A DNA stretch of 64,000 nucleotides from an uncultured SAR86 cluster bacterium (GTDB lineage: Bacteria; Pseudomonadota; Gammaproteobacteria; Magnimaribacterales; AG-339-G14): NCBI GenBank assembly GCA_902595715.1, contig CACJRI010000001.1:62001-126000 (forward strand), read 5' to 3'. The translations under genes and the position numbers were made by a program. The notes beneath the pieces were generated by a model that had not been told where the DNA came from, ran no database searches, and saw nothing but the letters and a program-made list of their open reading frames with translations. Position 1 is the stretch's first letter; every line of letters begins with the position of its first letter. This document shows, in pieces, positions 16,272 to 25,729 of the stretch.

Positions 16272-19194
16272 TCTTATCAAGAAAACTTTCTAACTTAGAC
16301 ATTATAAAGGTAAGGCGATCACTTTTAATATCTCTGGCATTAACTTTAATTTCTCTTATTTCTGAAGTCGGAGGAATGAGTCTTGAATTATCTGCTAACT
16401 TTAAGGAAAAATTTCCATCCCGATACTTGATACTTAGTATATTTAGTTTCCTCGCAATATTCTTTAGCTTTGATAATTCATATAGATTAATGATTTCTGG
16501 AGTTAAATCGCCAAAACGATCAATAAAATCCCTTTTATTTTGATCTAAATTTTTATTTTCTTTTATGGAGGATATTTCTTTATAAATACTCAGTCTTAAT
16601 TCTGCTTGAGGAATTATTTCTTCTGGTATGAACCCATAGATACCGATATCAATATCTATATCTGATTGGTTAATTATTTTTTCACCTTTTAAAATTTTAA
16701 TTGCGCTTTCAATCATTTTTGAAAATAGTGTTAATCCTACAACATCTATTGGTCCGCTTTGCTTTTCTCCTAACAACTCTCCAGCCCCTCTAATTTCTAA
16801 ATCTCTCATTGCTAAACTAAATCCAGATAAAAGTGATTCGTTCTCTTGAAGAGCTTCAATTCTCTCAGACGCCTTATTTTTTAATTCTTTAGCTTCATTT
16901 AGGAAAAAATAGGCATAAGCTTCTCTTTGCGATCTTCCGACTCTGCCTCTTATTTGGTGAAGTTGAGACAACCCATAATTTTCTGAATCTTCTACAATTA
17001 GAGTATTTGCGTTTTCTATATCAATCCCGCTTTCAATAATGGTTGTACAAACAAGCAAATCAATTTCTTTCCTTACAAAACTTTGCATGACTCTGCTTAA
17101 CTCCTTTGGTCTAAGCTGTCCATGAGCAAAAGCAATTGATTTGTCTGGAAATCTTTCTGAAATTTCTTTTTTTTTCTCTTCGAGCATGCTTACGTTATTT
17201 AAGAGATAAAAAACTTGGCCGTCTCTATAAAATTCTCTTTGAATGGCTTCAAAGACAAGGCTTTTCGAATATCTCGAAACTATTGTTTTAACACTTTTCC
17301 GTCCTGATGGGGGAGTAGTGATTAAAGAGATATCTCTCACTTTAGATAAAGATAGGTTTAACGTCCTTGGAATTGGAGTTGCTGAAAGAGAAATGACATT
17401 AATGCCAGTTTTTAAAGATCTTATTTGTTCTTTTTGCCTAACGCCAAATTTATGCTCTTCATCGATAATAAGGAGATTTAAATTATTAAAAGAAATCTCT
17501 TTATTGAATAGGGCATGAGTCCCAATAATAATTGTGTAATAGTTTTCTTTAATTTTTTTATATATTTCTACTTTTTCTCCTTTTGTTTGTTCTCTAGTTA
17601 GAAGACAAACTCTTTGAGGAAATTCACTAAATCTATCTTTGAATACCTCATAATGCTGTTTAGCTAACACGGTAGTTGGCGCAAGAATACAAACTTGATA
17701 ATTATTTTGAGCCACTATGAAAGAGGCTCTCAAGGCTACCTCTGTTTTACCAAATCCTACCTCACCACAAATTAATCTGTCTTGGGGCTTATCTGAAAGT
17801 AAATCATTAATGACTTCTTTAATGACTCTTTCTTGGTCTGGAGTTTCTGTAAACTTAAAAGTGTTACAAAACCGCTCATATTCAATTGTATTCAGGGAAA
17901 CTTTTTGTGACTTTTTTAAATTTCTTTTGGCTTCAGCTTCCAAAATTTCTGAAGCTATATCAAAAGCTTTAAGTTTAGATTTTTGTGATTTTTCACTCCA
18001 TTTCTTTTTGCTCAAAGAATCTAATGGAATATCTTTTACGCCAATGTAGGGAGTAATTTGAGATATTGAATTTACCGGAACGTAAAGTAATTCTTTGTTT
18101 TGATACTCTATTAAAAAGCATTCTGTATTGTTTAGATTTTTTAAACCCAAAAATTTTCCAATTCCATGATTTGCATGAACAACGAGCTCATCTTTTTTAA
18201 AATTCAATAACGAATCAAAATCTCTATCTAATTGTTCTGAACTAGAAGAGAAGTCTTTAGAAGCAAAATCTATCAGTTTATTTAGAGAACTTTTTGGTAA
18301 GTCTATTTTTTTAGACTTGGAAATTAATTTATTAATTTCATCCAGCGAATTAAAGATTTCTGCTGGTTTCAAGATTGGTCTATTGATGTCGCCTAAAAAT
18401 TCTTCATATCTGTTATTTATCAAATCCCAGTAATTTTTAGATTCTGATTTAACATCTCCAATAATAAAAATATTAAAGTCATTCAGATAGTCACCTAAAG
18501 AAGTTTTTTCATCATAGAAAAGAGATGAATAGAATTCTATACCTGCTATAAATTTTCCTTTACTGACATTATCAAAAACCTCGCCATCATCCTTAAACCT
18601 TAGACGCCAATTTTTTTTAAATACCTTTATAGAATTTTCATTTAAAACAAAACCTCGCGAAGGTCTAACAATAAATGAATTTATTTTTCTTAAGGTTTTT
18701 TGTGTATCAGTATCAAAAATAGAAAGACTTGAAATTAAATCGTCGTCTAAATCTATCCTGACAGGATATTTACTATTGGATGGAAATATATCTATTACAG
18801 AGCCTCTCACGGCATAACTGGAGGGTTTAATAACTAAATCTGCGGATTCATATCCATTTTCTACTAAATTTGAAATTAGCTCGTTTCTATCAATTTTTTG
18901 ATTTTCTTTGAACTCAAAATAGAGAGTATTGATGCTAGCTTTATCAAAAAATGGTTGAAAAAGAGCAGGTACTGTAGTGAAAGCTGTAATTGAATTTTTT
19001 TTTAATAAATCCCTCATGGCTATCAACCTTCTTGAAGAAACCTCAGCATGTGGGGAAAAATTATCATAGGGTAATACCTCTAAATCAGGTATTAAAACTT
19101 TTTCATTATTAGTGGAGTTAGACCAAGTTCTTTTCAGAAGCTCTGAATTACTGCAAATTACCAAGTTCTTTTGATAACCAAATGTTATTTCCAT
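16261..19194 (-). CDS. mfd: Transcription-repair coupling factor Mfd
   Basis: A 977-residue DNA translocase that removes stalled RNA polymerase and recruits UvrA. Order: UvrB-like N-terminal modules (LPYDNFSPHAEVSSRR near 41-56, RGSVIDIFPSN near 130-140), the RNA-polymerase-interaction domain (VVHANHGIGKFLGL from 338), Walker A CGEVGFGKTEVALRA, DEEH box LLIIDEEHKFGVRQKE, SATPIPRTLNLSLS, and helicase motif QLHQIRGRVGRSQREAYAYF. A C-terminal TRCF domain is present. It is about 170 residues shorter than E. coli Mfd, nearly all lost before the polymerase-interaction domain. The family is certain. Confidence 0.96.
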   Translation of the reverse strand: MEITFGYQKNLVICSNSELLKRTWSNSTNNEKVLIPDLEVLPYDNFSPHAEVSSRRLIAMRDLLKKNSITAFTTVPALFQPFFDKASINTLYFEFKENQKIDRNELISNLVENGYESADLVIKPSSYAVRGSVIDIFPSNSKYPVRIDLDDDLISSLSIFDTDTQKTLRKINSFIVRPSRGFVLNENSIKVFKKNWRLRFKDDGEVFDNVSKGKFIAGIEFYSSLFYDEKTSLGDYLNDFNIFIIGDVKSESKNYWDLINNRYEEFLGDINRPILKPAEIFNSLDEINKLISKSKKIDLPKSSLNKLIDFASKDFSSSSEQLDRDFDSLLNFKKDELVVHANHGIGKFLGLKNLNNTECFLIEYQNKELLYVPVNSISQITPYIGVKDIPLDSLSKKKWSEKSQKSKLKAFDIASEILEAEAKRNLKKSQKVSLNTIEYERFCNTFKFTETPDQERVIKEVINDLLSDKPQDRLICGEVGFGKTEVALRASFIVAQNNYQVCILAPTTVLAKQHYEVFKDRFSEFPQRVCLLTREQTKGEKVEIYKKIKENYYTIIIGTHALFNKEISFNNLNLLIIDEEHKFGVRQKEQIRSLKTGINVISLSATPIPRTLNLSLSKVRDISLITTPPSGRKSVKTIVSRYSKSLVFEAIQREFYRDGQVFYLLNNVSMLEEKKKEISERFPDKSIAFAHGQLRPKELSRVMQSFVRKEIDLLVCTTIIESGIDIENANTLIVEDSENYGLSQLHQIRGRVGRSQREAYAYFFLNEAKELKNKASERIEALQENESLLSGFSLAMRDLEIRGAGELLGEKQSGPIDVVGLTLFSKMIESAIKILKGEKIINQSDIDIDIGIYGFIPEEIIPQAELRLSIYKEISSIKENKNLDQNKRDFIDRFGDLTPEIINLYELSKLKNIARKLNILSIKYRDGNFSLKLADNSRLIPPTSEIREIKVNARDIKSDRLTFIMSKLESFLDKNEI

Positions 19195-19210
19195 AATGAT
19201 TTTTACTACG

Positions 19211-19238
19211 TATTAACAGATAAATGTTTGTGTATAAT
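19211..19238 (+). promoter_or_regulatory. Candidate promoter for the acyl-CoA dehydrogenase pair
   Basis: A perfect -10 TATAAT at 19233-19238 lies 16 bases after a weak TATTAA in the 81-base gap between the divergent mfd and acyl-CoA dehydrogenase genes. It may drive the forward run of genes that continues into gap and nqr. Confidence 0.4.
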
Positions 19239-19275
19239 ACTGACTTCTAAGAATAAGACTATAAAGAGGTTTTAA

Positions 19276-20469
19276 ATGAATTTATCTTTTTCAGAAGAAG
19301 ATCTTAAATTTCAAGATGAAGTGAGATCATTTATTGCAGAGAATTATCCTGCTGATATTAAAAATAAAATGGATAATGGGATTCCTGTTTCTAAAGAAGA
19401 CATCCAAACTTGGCAAAGAATCCTTAGTAAAAAGGGTTGGTTTGCAGTTAATTGGCCTGAAGAATATGGTGGAACTGGTTGGTCTATTACACAAAAACAT
19501 ATTTTTCAAAATGAATTAGCTGATGCTAATACTCCAACTCTTGTTCCTTTTGGAGTTAGTATGTGTGGTCCTGTGGTTTATACCTTTGGAACTCAAGAAC
19601 AAAAAGATAGATTTCTTCCTGGGATAATCAATAATGATGTCTGGTGGTGCCAAGGCTATTCAGAGCCTGGATCTGGATCAGATTTAGCATCGCTAAAGAC
19701 TAAAGCGGTAAAAGATGGTGATCACTATATTGTAAATGGAACGAAAACTTGGACAACCATGGCGCAACATGCAGATTGGATTTTCTGTTTAGTTAGAACG
19801 GAAACAACTGATATTAAACAGCAAGGAATAAGTTTTCTTTTGATCGATATGAAAACTCCAGGAGTTGAGGTTAAGCCCATCATTACTATCGATGGATCTC
19901 ATGAGGTAAACATGGTCTACCTAGATAACGTCAAAGTTCCTGTCGAAAATCTAATTGGTGAAGAAGGTGCTGGTTGGAATATTGCAAAATTTCTTTTAGC
20001 TCATGAGAGAACAGGTATCGGTGGTATTCCGGCTCTCAAAAGAGAGATTCGAAGACTTAGAGAAATTACTTCCGAACTTCCTTTAGGTGAAGGTTTCTTA
20101 AAAGATGATGAATTATTTATGGACAAGCTTAATAAGCTTGAGATTGATTTATTGGCTGCAGAATACAGCGAATTAAGAACTTTGGCAGCAATGTCGAAAG
20201 GAGGTCATCCTGGCCCAGAATCATCCATACTAAAAATTAAAGGTACCGATTTACAGCAAGGTCTTTCTGACTTGTTTGTTGAGGCTCTTGGATACTATGC
20301 TCATCCTTTTATGTCAGAAGATGATTTAATTTCTAATGAAGGGAGAATAGGTCCGGATTTTGCAGCCAATGTTATGCCGCATTACTTGAACTATAGAAAA
20401 GTGTCTATCTATGGAGGGAGTAATGAAATACAAAGGAATGTAATTGCTAAAGCTGTTTTGGGTATTTAA
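19276..20469 (+). CDS. Acyl-CoA dehydrogenase, subunit A of a probable heteromeric pair
   Basis: A 397-residue FAD-dependent acyl-CoA dehydrogenase. Motifs are WCQGYSEPGSGSDLASLKT (FAD/substrate site), GTKTWTTMAQHADW, HERTGIGGIP, and the C-terminal VSIYGGSNEIQRNVIAKAVLGI. The flavin introduces the alpha-beta double bond and passes electrons to ETF. A second, shorter acyl-CoA dehydrogenase begins at the very next base, an arrangement typical of two-subunit enzymes such as steroid or branched acyl-CoA dehydrogenases. Substrate is unknown. A strong -10 TATAAT lies 38 bases upstream. Confidence 0.9.
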   Translation: MNLSFSEEDLKFQDEVRSFIAENYPADIKNKMDNGIPVSKEDIQTWQRILSKKGWFAVNWPEEYGGTGWSITQKHIFQNELADANTPTLVPFGVSMCGPVVYTFGTQEQKDRFLPGIINNDVWWCQGYSEPGSGSDLASLKTKAVKDGDHYIVNGTKTWTTMAQHADWIFCLVRTETTDIKQQGISFLLIDMKTPGVEVKPIITIDGSHEVNMVYLDNVKVPVENLIGEEGAGWNIAKFLLAHERTGIGGIPALKREIRRLREITSELPLGEGFLKDDELFMDKLNKLEIDLLAAEYSELRTLAAMSKGGHPGPESSILKIKGTDLQQGLSDLFVEALGYYAHPFMSEDDLISNEGRIGPDFAANVMPHYLNYRKVSIYGGSNEIQRNVIAKAVLGI

Positions 20470-21597
20470 ATGGATTTCTCGTTATCTGAAGAACAATTAT
20501 TGCTTAAAGATAGTATTACCACCTTTGTAGATAAAGACTATCTTTTTGATGTAAGACAAAAAAATATAAAAACTGAATTAGGATACAGTTCAGATTTTTG
20601 GAAAACTTTTGCTGATTTAGGATGGTTAGGCATGCCTTTTTCAGAAGCAGATGGCGGCTACAATGGCGGACCAATTGACCTCATGGTTATTATGGAGTCA
20701 CTTGGAAGAGGTCTAGTCGTTGAGCCTTATATCCCAAATGTTGTTTTGGCAGGTGGCTTGGTTAGTAGACTAGGTTCAGAGGAACAAAAGCAAGATCTTT
20801 TACCAAAAATTATTTCTGGTGAAATCCAAATGTCTGTAGCATTTTCTGAACCTCAAAGTAGGTTTGATTTAAATGACGTTATTACGTCCGCCAAGAAAGA
20901 TGGTGAAAACTATATTCTTGATGGTTACAAAGCAGTAGTCATGAATGGTCCTTCTTCAAATAATATTATTGTTGTAGCAAGAACAGCTGGAAATCAACTT
21001 GATAAAGAAGGCTTATCTTTGTTTATTGTTGATCCATCTTTAAAAGGAGTATCTTTAAGAAACTATTCAAATGTAGATGGGTCTAAAGCTTCAGAGATAA
21101 CGCTTGAAAACGTATCCGTGCCAGATTCCTCTCTATTGGGAAGCGAGGGTGATGCTTTTTCTGCGTTGGAAGAAGTCATTGACTTAGCAACATTAGCTAT
21201 ATCAGCTGAAGCGGTTGGTATTATGGAAAAAATGAATGAAATAACATTAGAGTATTCTAAGACGCGAGAGCAATTTGGTGAGACCCTTAGTTCTTTTCAA
21301 GCATTACAACACAGGATGGTGGATACTTTCATGGCATACGAACAAACTAAATCTTTACTCTTAATGTGTGCAGCAAAACTTACAGATAAGTCAGATGATG
21401 CTAAAAAAGCTGTTTCAGCATTAAAATATCAAGTTGGTATCGCAGCCAAGCATGTTGGTGAAGAATCTGTTCAGTTGCATGGTGGTATGGGTGTAACTGA
21501 CGAGACAAATATTGGTCACTACTTTAAGCGTTTAACAACAATTAGAGCAATTTTTGGAAATACTGATTATCACCTAAAAAGATATTCTGCTTTGTAA
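20470..21597 (+). CDS. Acyl-CoA dehydrogenase, subunit B of a probable heteromeric pair
   Basis: A 375-residue acyl-CoA dehydrogenase homologue directly abutting the previous gene (stop TAA, then ATG). It has the FAD-ribose arginine motif SKTREQFGETLSSFQALQHR and QLHGGMGVTDETNIGHYFKR, but its end (TTIRAIFGNTDYHLKRYSAL) lacks the YGGSNEIQRN loop of subunit A. This split of features between neighbours supports a mixed complex. Both are expected to feed ETF and ETF-QO, encoded at 9.9-13.5 kb. It is followed three bases later by gap. Confidence 0.88.
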   Translation: MDFSLSEEQLLLKDSITTFVDKDYLFDVRQKNIKTELGYSSDFWKTFADLGWLGMPFSEADGGYNGGPIDLMVIMESLGRGLVVEPYIPNVVLAGGLVSRLGSEEQKQDLLPKIISGEIQMSVAFSEPQSRFDLNDVITSAKKDGENYILDGYKAVVMNGPSSNNIIVVARTAGNQLDKEGLSLFIVDPSLKGVSLRNYSNVDGSKASEITLENVSVPDSSLLGSEGDAFSALEEVIDLATLAISAEAVGIMEKMNEITLEYSKTREQFGETLSSFQALQHRMVDTFMAYEQTKSLLLMCAAKLTDKSDDAKKAVSALKYQVGIAAKHVGEESVQLHGGMGVTDETNIGHYFKRLTTIRAIFGNTDYHLKRYSAL

Positions 21598-21600
21598 TAA

Positions 21601-23088
21601 ATGACAGCAATAAAATCTGACTCTAACCCTGATAAGAGGGATAGAGCAAAACCGGATAATTATCTAGAAAACTGGATAGAAAGACAGTCGCTTGTTGAAT
21701 CAATGATTCCTATCATTGGTAAATTTCATAGAGAAAAAAATGTTCGAATTTTATTATATGGAAATCCTCTAATTTCTCTTTCGGTTATAGAAATAATGCA
21801 AGCTCACAGAGCTGTAAGAGAAGTTGAGGAAAATGAACTAAGTGAATACGAAACATCAATGATCTTAGCTAGTTTAGACAAAATTGATCTAGGACCCGCA
21901 CAAATAGACATAGGAATATTGGCTGCAGCTTTTATGTTTGATGATCACGGACAAAATATAGATGAATTTGTAAATGACCAAGTAAAGAAAGCGATAGGAA
22001 ATCACACTCCTGTGCTAAGAAAGCCTCAAGATGTAGTCCTATTTGGTTTTGGAAGGATAGGTAGATTAATTACAAGGTTAATTCTAGAGGATACGGGCGC
22101 AGGTGAAACTTTTTCTCTAAAAGCAGTGGTTGTCAGACAATCTAAGTCAGAAGATCTTTTTAAAAGAGCGGAGTTAATGAGAAGAGATTCTGTTCATGGC
22201 CCATTCAAAGGAACAATTAGAGTAGATGAAGAATCCAATACTCTTGTAATGAACGGCAATCCTGTAAAATTTATCTACGCAAATAATCCAGAGGAAGTGG
22301 ATTATTCCAAGTACAATATAGATAAAGCAATTTTAATAGATAATACTGGAGTTTATCGTGACAAAAAGGGGCTCTCAAAGCATCTTAAATCTAAGGGGGT
22401 TTCAAAAGTATTGCTTACAGCACCTACCAAAGGAGAATTAAAAAATATAGTTTATGGCGTGAACCATAAAGATATTACTGATAAAGATAAAATTTTAGGC
22501 GCCGCTTCTTGTACTACTAATGCAATTGTTCCTCTTTTAAGGGCGATATCTGAAGAGTTTGGTATTGATAATGGTCATGTTGAAACTGTTCATTCATATA
22601 CCAATGATCAAAATCTAATTGATAACTATCATGACAAAGCCAGGCGCGGAAGAAGTGCAGCTTTAAATATGGTTTTAACAGAAACTGGGGCTGCAAAAGC
22701 CGTGTCTCAAGTTCTTCCTGAATTGGAAGGAAAGTTATCGGCAAATGCCATAAGAGTTCCAACTCCGAATGTTTCCATGGCGATTTTAAATCTTCACCTC
22801 GAGAGAGAATCAACGACTGAGGAACTCAATGATTTTCTAAGAAAAACAGCGTTTCATAGTATCTATAAAGACCAAATCGACTATACAAATTCTCCTGAAA
22901 TTGTTTCATCCGATATTATTGGAAGTAGGTTTGGGTGTGTTGTAGATTCGCAAGCAACAATATGTAATAGAAAAAATGTAGTCATTTATGCTTGGTATGA
23001 TAATGAACTTGGTTATTGTGTCCAATTACTTAGAGTCTTAAAGAAGATGGCCGGTATTAAATACCTTCGATTACCTTTATTTTTATAA
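21601..23088 (+). CDS. gap: Glyceraldehyde-3-phosphate dehydrogenase, long form
   Basis: A 495-residue GAPDH. Residues 1-140 are an extra N-terminal region (NWIERQSLVESMIPIIGKFH). The Rossmann domain then starts at about 143 with VVLFGFGRIGRLITRLI. The catalytic cysteine is in GAASCTTNAIVPLL, and HSYTNDQNLID, RRGRSAALNMV and WYDNELGYCVQL are classic. Length and position beside mfd and nqrA match the pseudomonad-type long GAPDH, sometimes linked to gluconeogenesis. Cofactor preference and direction cannot be read here. nqrA starts one base after its stop. Confidence 0.93.
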   Translation: MTAIKSDSNPDKRDRAKPDNYLENWIERQSLVESMIPIIGKFHREKNVRILLYGNPLISLSVIEIMQAHRAVREVEENELSEYETSMILASLDKIDLGPAQIDIGILAAAFMFDDHGQNIDEFVNDQVKKAIGNHTPVLRKPQDVVLFGFGRIGRLITRLILEDTGAGETFSLKAVVVRQSKSEDLFKRAELMRRDSVHGPFKGTIRVDEESNTLVMNGNPVKFIYANNPEEVDYSKYNIDKAILIDNTGVYRDKKGLSKHLKSKGVSKVLLTAPTKGELKNIVYGVNHKDITDKDKILGAASCTTNAIVPLLRAISEEFGIDNGHVETVHSYTNDQNLIDNYHDKARRGRSAALNMVLTETGAAKAVSQVLPELEGKLSANAIRVPTPNVSMAILNLHLERESTTEELNDFLRKTAFHSIYKDQIDYTNSPEIVSSDIIGSRFGCVVDSQATICNRKNVVIYAWYDNELGYCVQLLRVLKKMAGIKYLRLPLFL

Positions 23089-23089
23089 G

Positions 23090-24436
23090 ATGACTATCAA
23101 AATCACAAAGGGATTGAATTTATCTCTTAAGGGAGAAATAAATCATCAGGTTTTACCGGAGGATAGTAATTTAACTTCAAGGATAGCTATCCTAGGAAAA
23201 GATTTTCACGGTATAAAACCAACAATGTTTGTGACTGAAGGACAGGAAGTCATTCAAGGAGAAAAGCTTTTTGAAGATAAAAAAAATCCTGGATATTTTC
23301 ATTTATCTCCAGTGAATGGGACGATTTCAGAAATTAACAGAGGTGATAGAAGGTCTTTTCTATCAATGGTTATAGAAAAGAGTAATGACGATGCTTCATT
23401 TGAAGTTGATACAACATTCGATAAAACTAATGAGCAAGTTTTAAATTTTCTTAATAATTTTGGTTTACTTAGTCTTTTTAGAACTAGGCCTTTTTCTAAA
23501 GTTCCTTTAGTAGGTTCTCTACCCAATAAAATTTTTATTTCGCTAATAGATTCAAACCCTTTATCTTTTGATCCAACATTGGTTCTCAGAGAGAATCTTG
23601 AAGCCTTTAACAAAGGATTGGAGATTATTTCCTATCTCCCAACAGAAGGTACTCATGTCGGTATTGCTGAAGATAATGATTTAGATTTATATAAGTCAGA
23701 AATCATTCACTACCATGCTTTTTCAGGACCCCATCCAATTGGGCTTGTTGGAACACAAATTCATAAAATTTCTCCCGCAACATTGAAGAATCAAATTTGG
23801 ACTATTGGATATCAAGAATTAATAAAAATAGGAAAAACTGTTCTTACAGGCTACCAATCAAATGAAAAATATATATCTATTTCTGGTCCTCAGGTATTTA
23901 ATCCAGAAATTGTTTTAACAAATTTTGGTGCATGCGTTGAAGAACTTATAGCTGGTAAGTTGATAGAGGATGATAATAGACTGATTTCCGGATCTGTATT
24001 ATGCGGTCACATCTGTGAAGGACCACTTGCTTATATATCAAGTTTTTCTAATCAACTCACCGTCATAAGAGAAGTCAATCAAGACGATCGTGAATTTTTA
24101 AATTGGTTAAGGCCCGAAATTAAAAAACATTCATCCTTAAGAATGTTTCTTGCATCTGCAATGAAAAATTATAAATACAATCTTACATCAGCTTTAAACG
24201 GAGGCTTTAGAGCAATTGTTCCTGTTGGTATTTATGAAGATATTTTCCCGATGAATTTAATGATTACTCAACTTCTTAAAGCAATAGTGACTGAGGATAC
24301 AGAATTGGCTCAAAGCCTGGGTGTTTTAGAATTGGATGAGGAAGATTTAGCTCTATGTACTTATAGTTGTCCAAGCAAATATGATTATGGGTTAATCCTT
24401 AGGAATATTTTAGAAAAAATAGAAAAGGATGGATAA
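23090..24436 (+). CDS. nqrA: Na+-translocating NADH:quinone reductase subunit A
   Basis: A 448-residue cytoplasmic-side subunit of Na+-NQR, linked to quinone binding. The start KGLNLSLKGEINHQV, VTEGQEVIQGEKLFEDK, SPVNGTISEINRGDRRSF and SGPHPIGLVGTQIHKISPA are recognisable NqrA segments. Length is normal. It opens the nqr cluster. Unlike the other nqr genes, which overlap, it is separated from nqrB by 78 bases containing a small hairpin, so the downstream genes may have separate control. Confidence 0.95.
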   Translation: MTIKITKGLNLSLKGEINHQVLPEDSNLTSRIAILGKDFHGIKPTMFVTEGQEVIQGEKLFEDKKNPGYFHLSPVNGTISEINRGDRRSFLSMVIEKSNDDASFEVDTTFDKTNEQVLNFLNNFGLLSLFRTRPFSKVPLVGSLPNKIFISLIDSNPLSFDPTLVLRENLEAFNKGLEIISYLPTEGTHVGIAEDNDLDLYKSEIIHYHAFSGPHPIGLVGTQIHKISPATLKNQIWTIGYQELIKIGKTVLTGYQSNEKYISISGPQVFNPEIVLTNFGACVEELIAGKLIEDDNRLISGSVLCGHICEGPLAYISSFSNQLTVIREVNQDDREFLNWLRPEIKKHSSLRMFLASAMKNYKYNLTSALNGGFRAIVPVGIYEDIFPMNLMITQLLKAIVTEDTELAQSLGVLELDEEDLALCTYSCPSKYDYGLILRNILEKIEKDG

Positions 24437-24446
24437 AAGCATAATA

Positions 24447-24463
24447 TAGAAGAATATCTTCTA
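24447..24463 (+). other. Small hairpin in the nqrA-nqrB gap
   Basis: TAGAAG and CTTCTA form a 6-base stem with a 5-base loop, without a T run. A TTGACA at 24473-24478 follows, but no good -10 is spaced correctly from it. It could be an mRNA processing or attenuation element. Confidence 0.25.
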
Positions 24464-24514
24464 AAAACTAAATTGACACACTTAAATCATTAAAATTGCG
24501 TCTATATCTCAGAG

Positions 24515-25729
24515 ATGAAAGATCCATTAAGAAATTTTCTTGATAAAATTAAACCTTCTTTTCAAGGAAAAGGTGGTCTTTCTTATTATTTTCCAATATT
24601 TGATGTCATAGAAAATCTTTTTTATTCCTCCGATAAAAAAACTAAAGGTTTAACTCATGTTAGAGATGGTTCAGATATTCAGAGGATTATGGTTGTGGTG
24701 TGGCTTGCAACTTTTCCGACAATGTTTGCCGGAATGTATAACCTTGGATTTCAATCACTTAATGCAATTGAACAATTAACTCTTGCAAATGCTACTTTTG
24801 AGAAAGACTGGCATTGGCCATTAATTACTTTCTTTACCTCGCTCAATCCAAATAGCTTTATGGATTGCTTGGTTTACGGGGCTATCTATTTTATTCCTAT
24901 ATATGTCGTAGTATTTGCAGTTGGAATTGGATGTGAATTAATTTTTGCCCTTATACGAAGACATGAAGTAAGTGAGGGTGCATTCGTTACAACAGTGTTA
25001 TTTGCATTATCTTGTCCGCCTAATGCTCCTCTCTGGCAATGTGCATTGGGTATTGCAGTTGGATTAGTAATAGGTAAAGAAATTTTTGGCGGTACTGGTA
25101 AGAACTTTTTAAATCCAGCTCTAACGGGTAGGGCATTTTTGTATTTTGCTTATCCAGCATCTTGGTCAGGTGATATGTCCTGGGTTGCAGTTGATGGATA
25201 CACAGCAGCAACAATCCTAGGAACAGCAGCTCAAGATGGCTATCAAAGTCTTGCTTATACATGGAATAATGCTTTTCTTGGATTTATTCCAGGTTCTATT
25301 GGAGAAACTTCAACTTTAGCTATATTAGTAGGCTTAGCTATTCTCCTTTATACAAAGGTTGCTTCATGGCGAATAGTTCTTGGTGTAGTTATAGGTACAA
25401 TCTTTACAAGTTATTTATTCAATCTTGTCGGCAGTGAAACCAATCCTATGTTTTCTATGCCTTTTTGGTGGCATATGGTAATTGGAGGATATGCTTTTGG
25501 CTTGGTTTTTATGGCGACTGAACCAGTCTCTGGATCACACACAAATGCCGGCCGATGGGCTTATGGAATTGTTATTGGTGTAATGGTGATTTTAATTAGA
25601 GTTCTTAATCCAGCTTTTCCTGAAGGTATGATGCTTGCAATTTTATTTGGAAATTTATTAGCTCCTTTGATTGATCATTTTGTGGTTCAAAACAATATAA
25701 AAAAAAGATTAGCTCTTCAAAATGCCTAA
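24515..25729 (+). CDS. nqrB: Na+-NQR subunit B
   Basis: A 404-residue integral membrane subunit with about ten helices. It forms much of the sodium channel and carries riboflavin and a covalent FMN. The flavinylation motif is DGYTAAT at 227-233, so FMN is expected on Thr233 by analogy with Thr236 in V. cholerae. Typical segments are GKNFLNPALTGRAFLYFAYP and HMVIGGYAFGLVFMATEPVS. The Shine-Dalgarno is weak. The stop overlaps nqrC by 8 bases. Confidence 0.96.
   Translation: MKDPLRNFLDKIKPSFQGKGGLSYYFPIFDVIENLFYSSDKKTKGLTHVRDGSDIQRIMVVVWLATFPTMFAGMYNLGFQSLNAIEQLTLANATFEKDWHWPLITFFTSLNPNSFMDCLVYGAIYFIPIYVVVFAVGIGCELIFALIRRHEVSEGAFVTTVLFALSCPPNAPLWQCALGIAVGLVIGKEIFGGTGKNFLNPALTGRAFLYFAYPASWSGDMSWVAVDGYTAATILGTAAQDGYQSLAYTWNNAFLGFIPGSIGETSTLAILVGLAILLYTKVASWRIVLGVVIGTIFTSYLFNLVGSETNPMFSMPFWWHMVIGGYAFGLVFMATEPVSGSHTNAGRWAYGIVIGVMVILIRVLNPAFPEGMMLAILFGNLLAPLIDHFVVQNNIKKRLALQNA

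Noticed and set aside
17243-18049. Forward-strand ORFs of 91 and 110 codons inside mfd
   Set aside because: They are shadows of a strongly conserved reverse-strand gene, with no family likeness.
24473-24501. Sigma-70 promoter in the nqrA-nqrB gap
   Set aside because: TTGACA is perfect, but there is no acceptable -10 at 16-18 bases.
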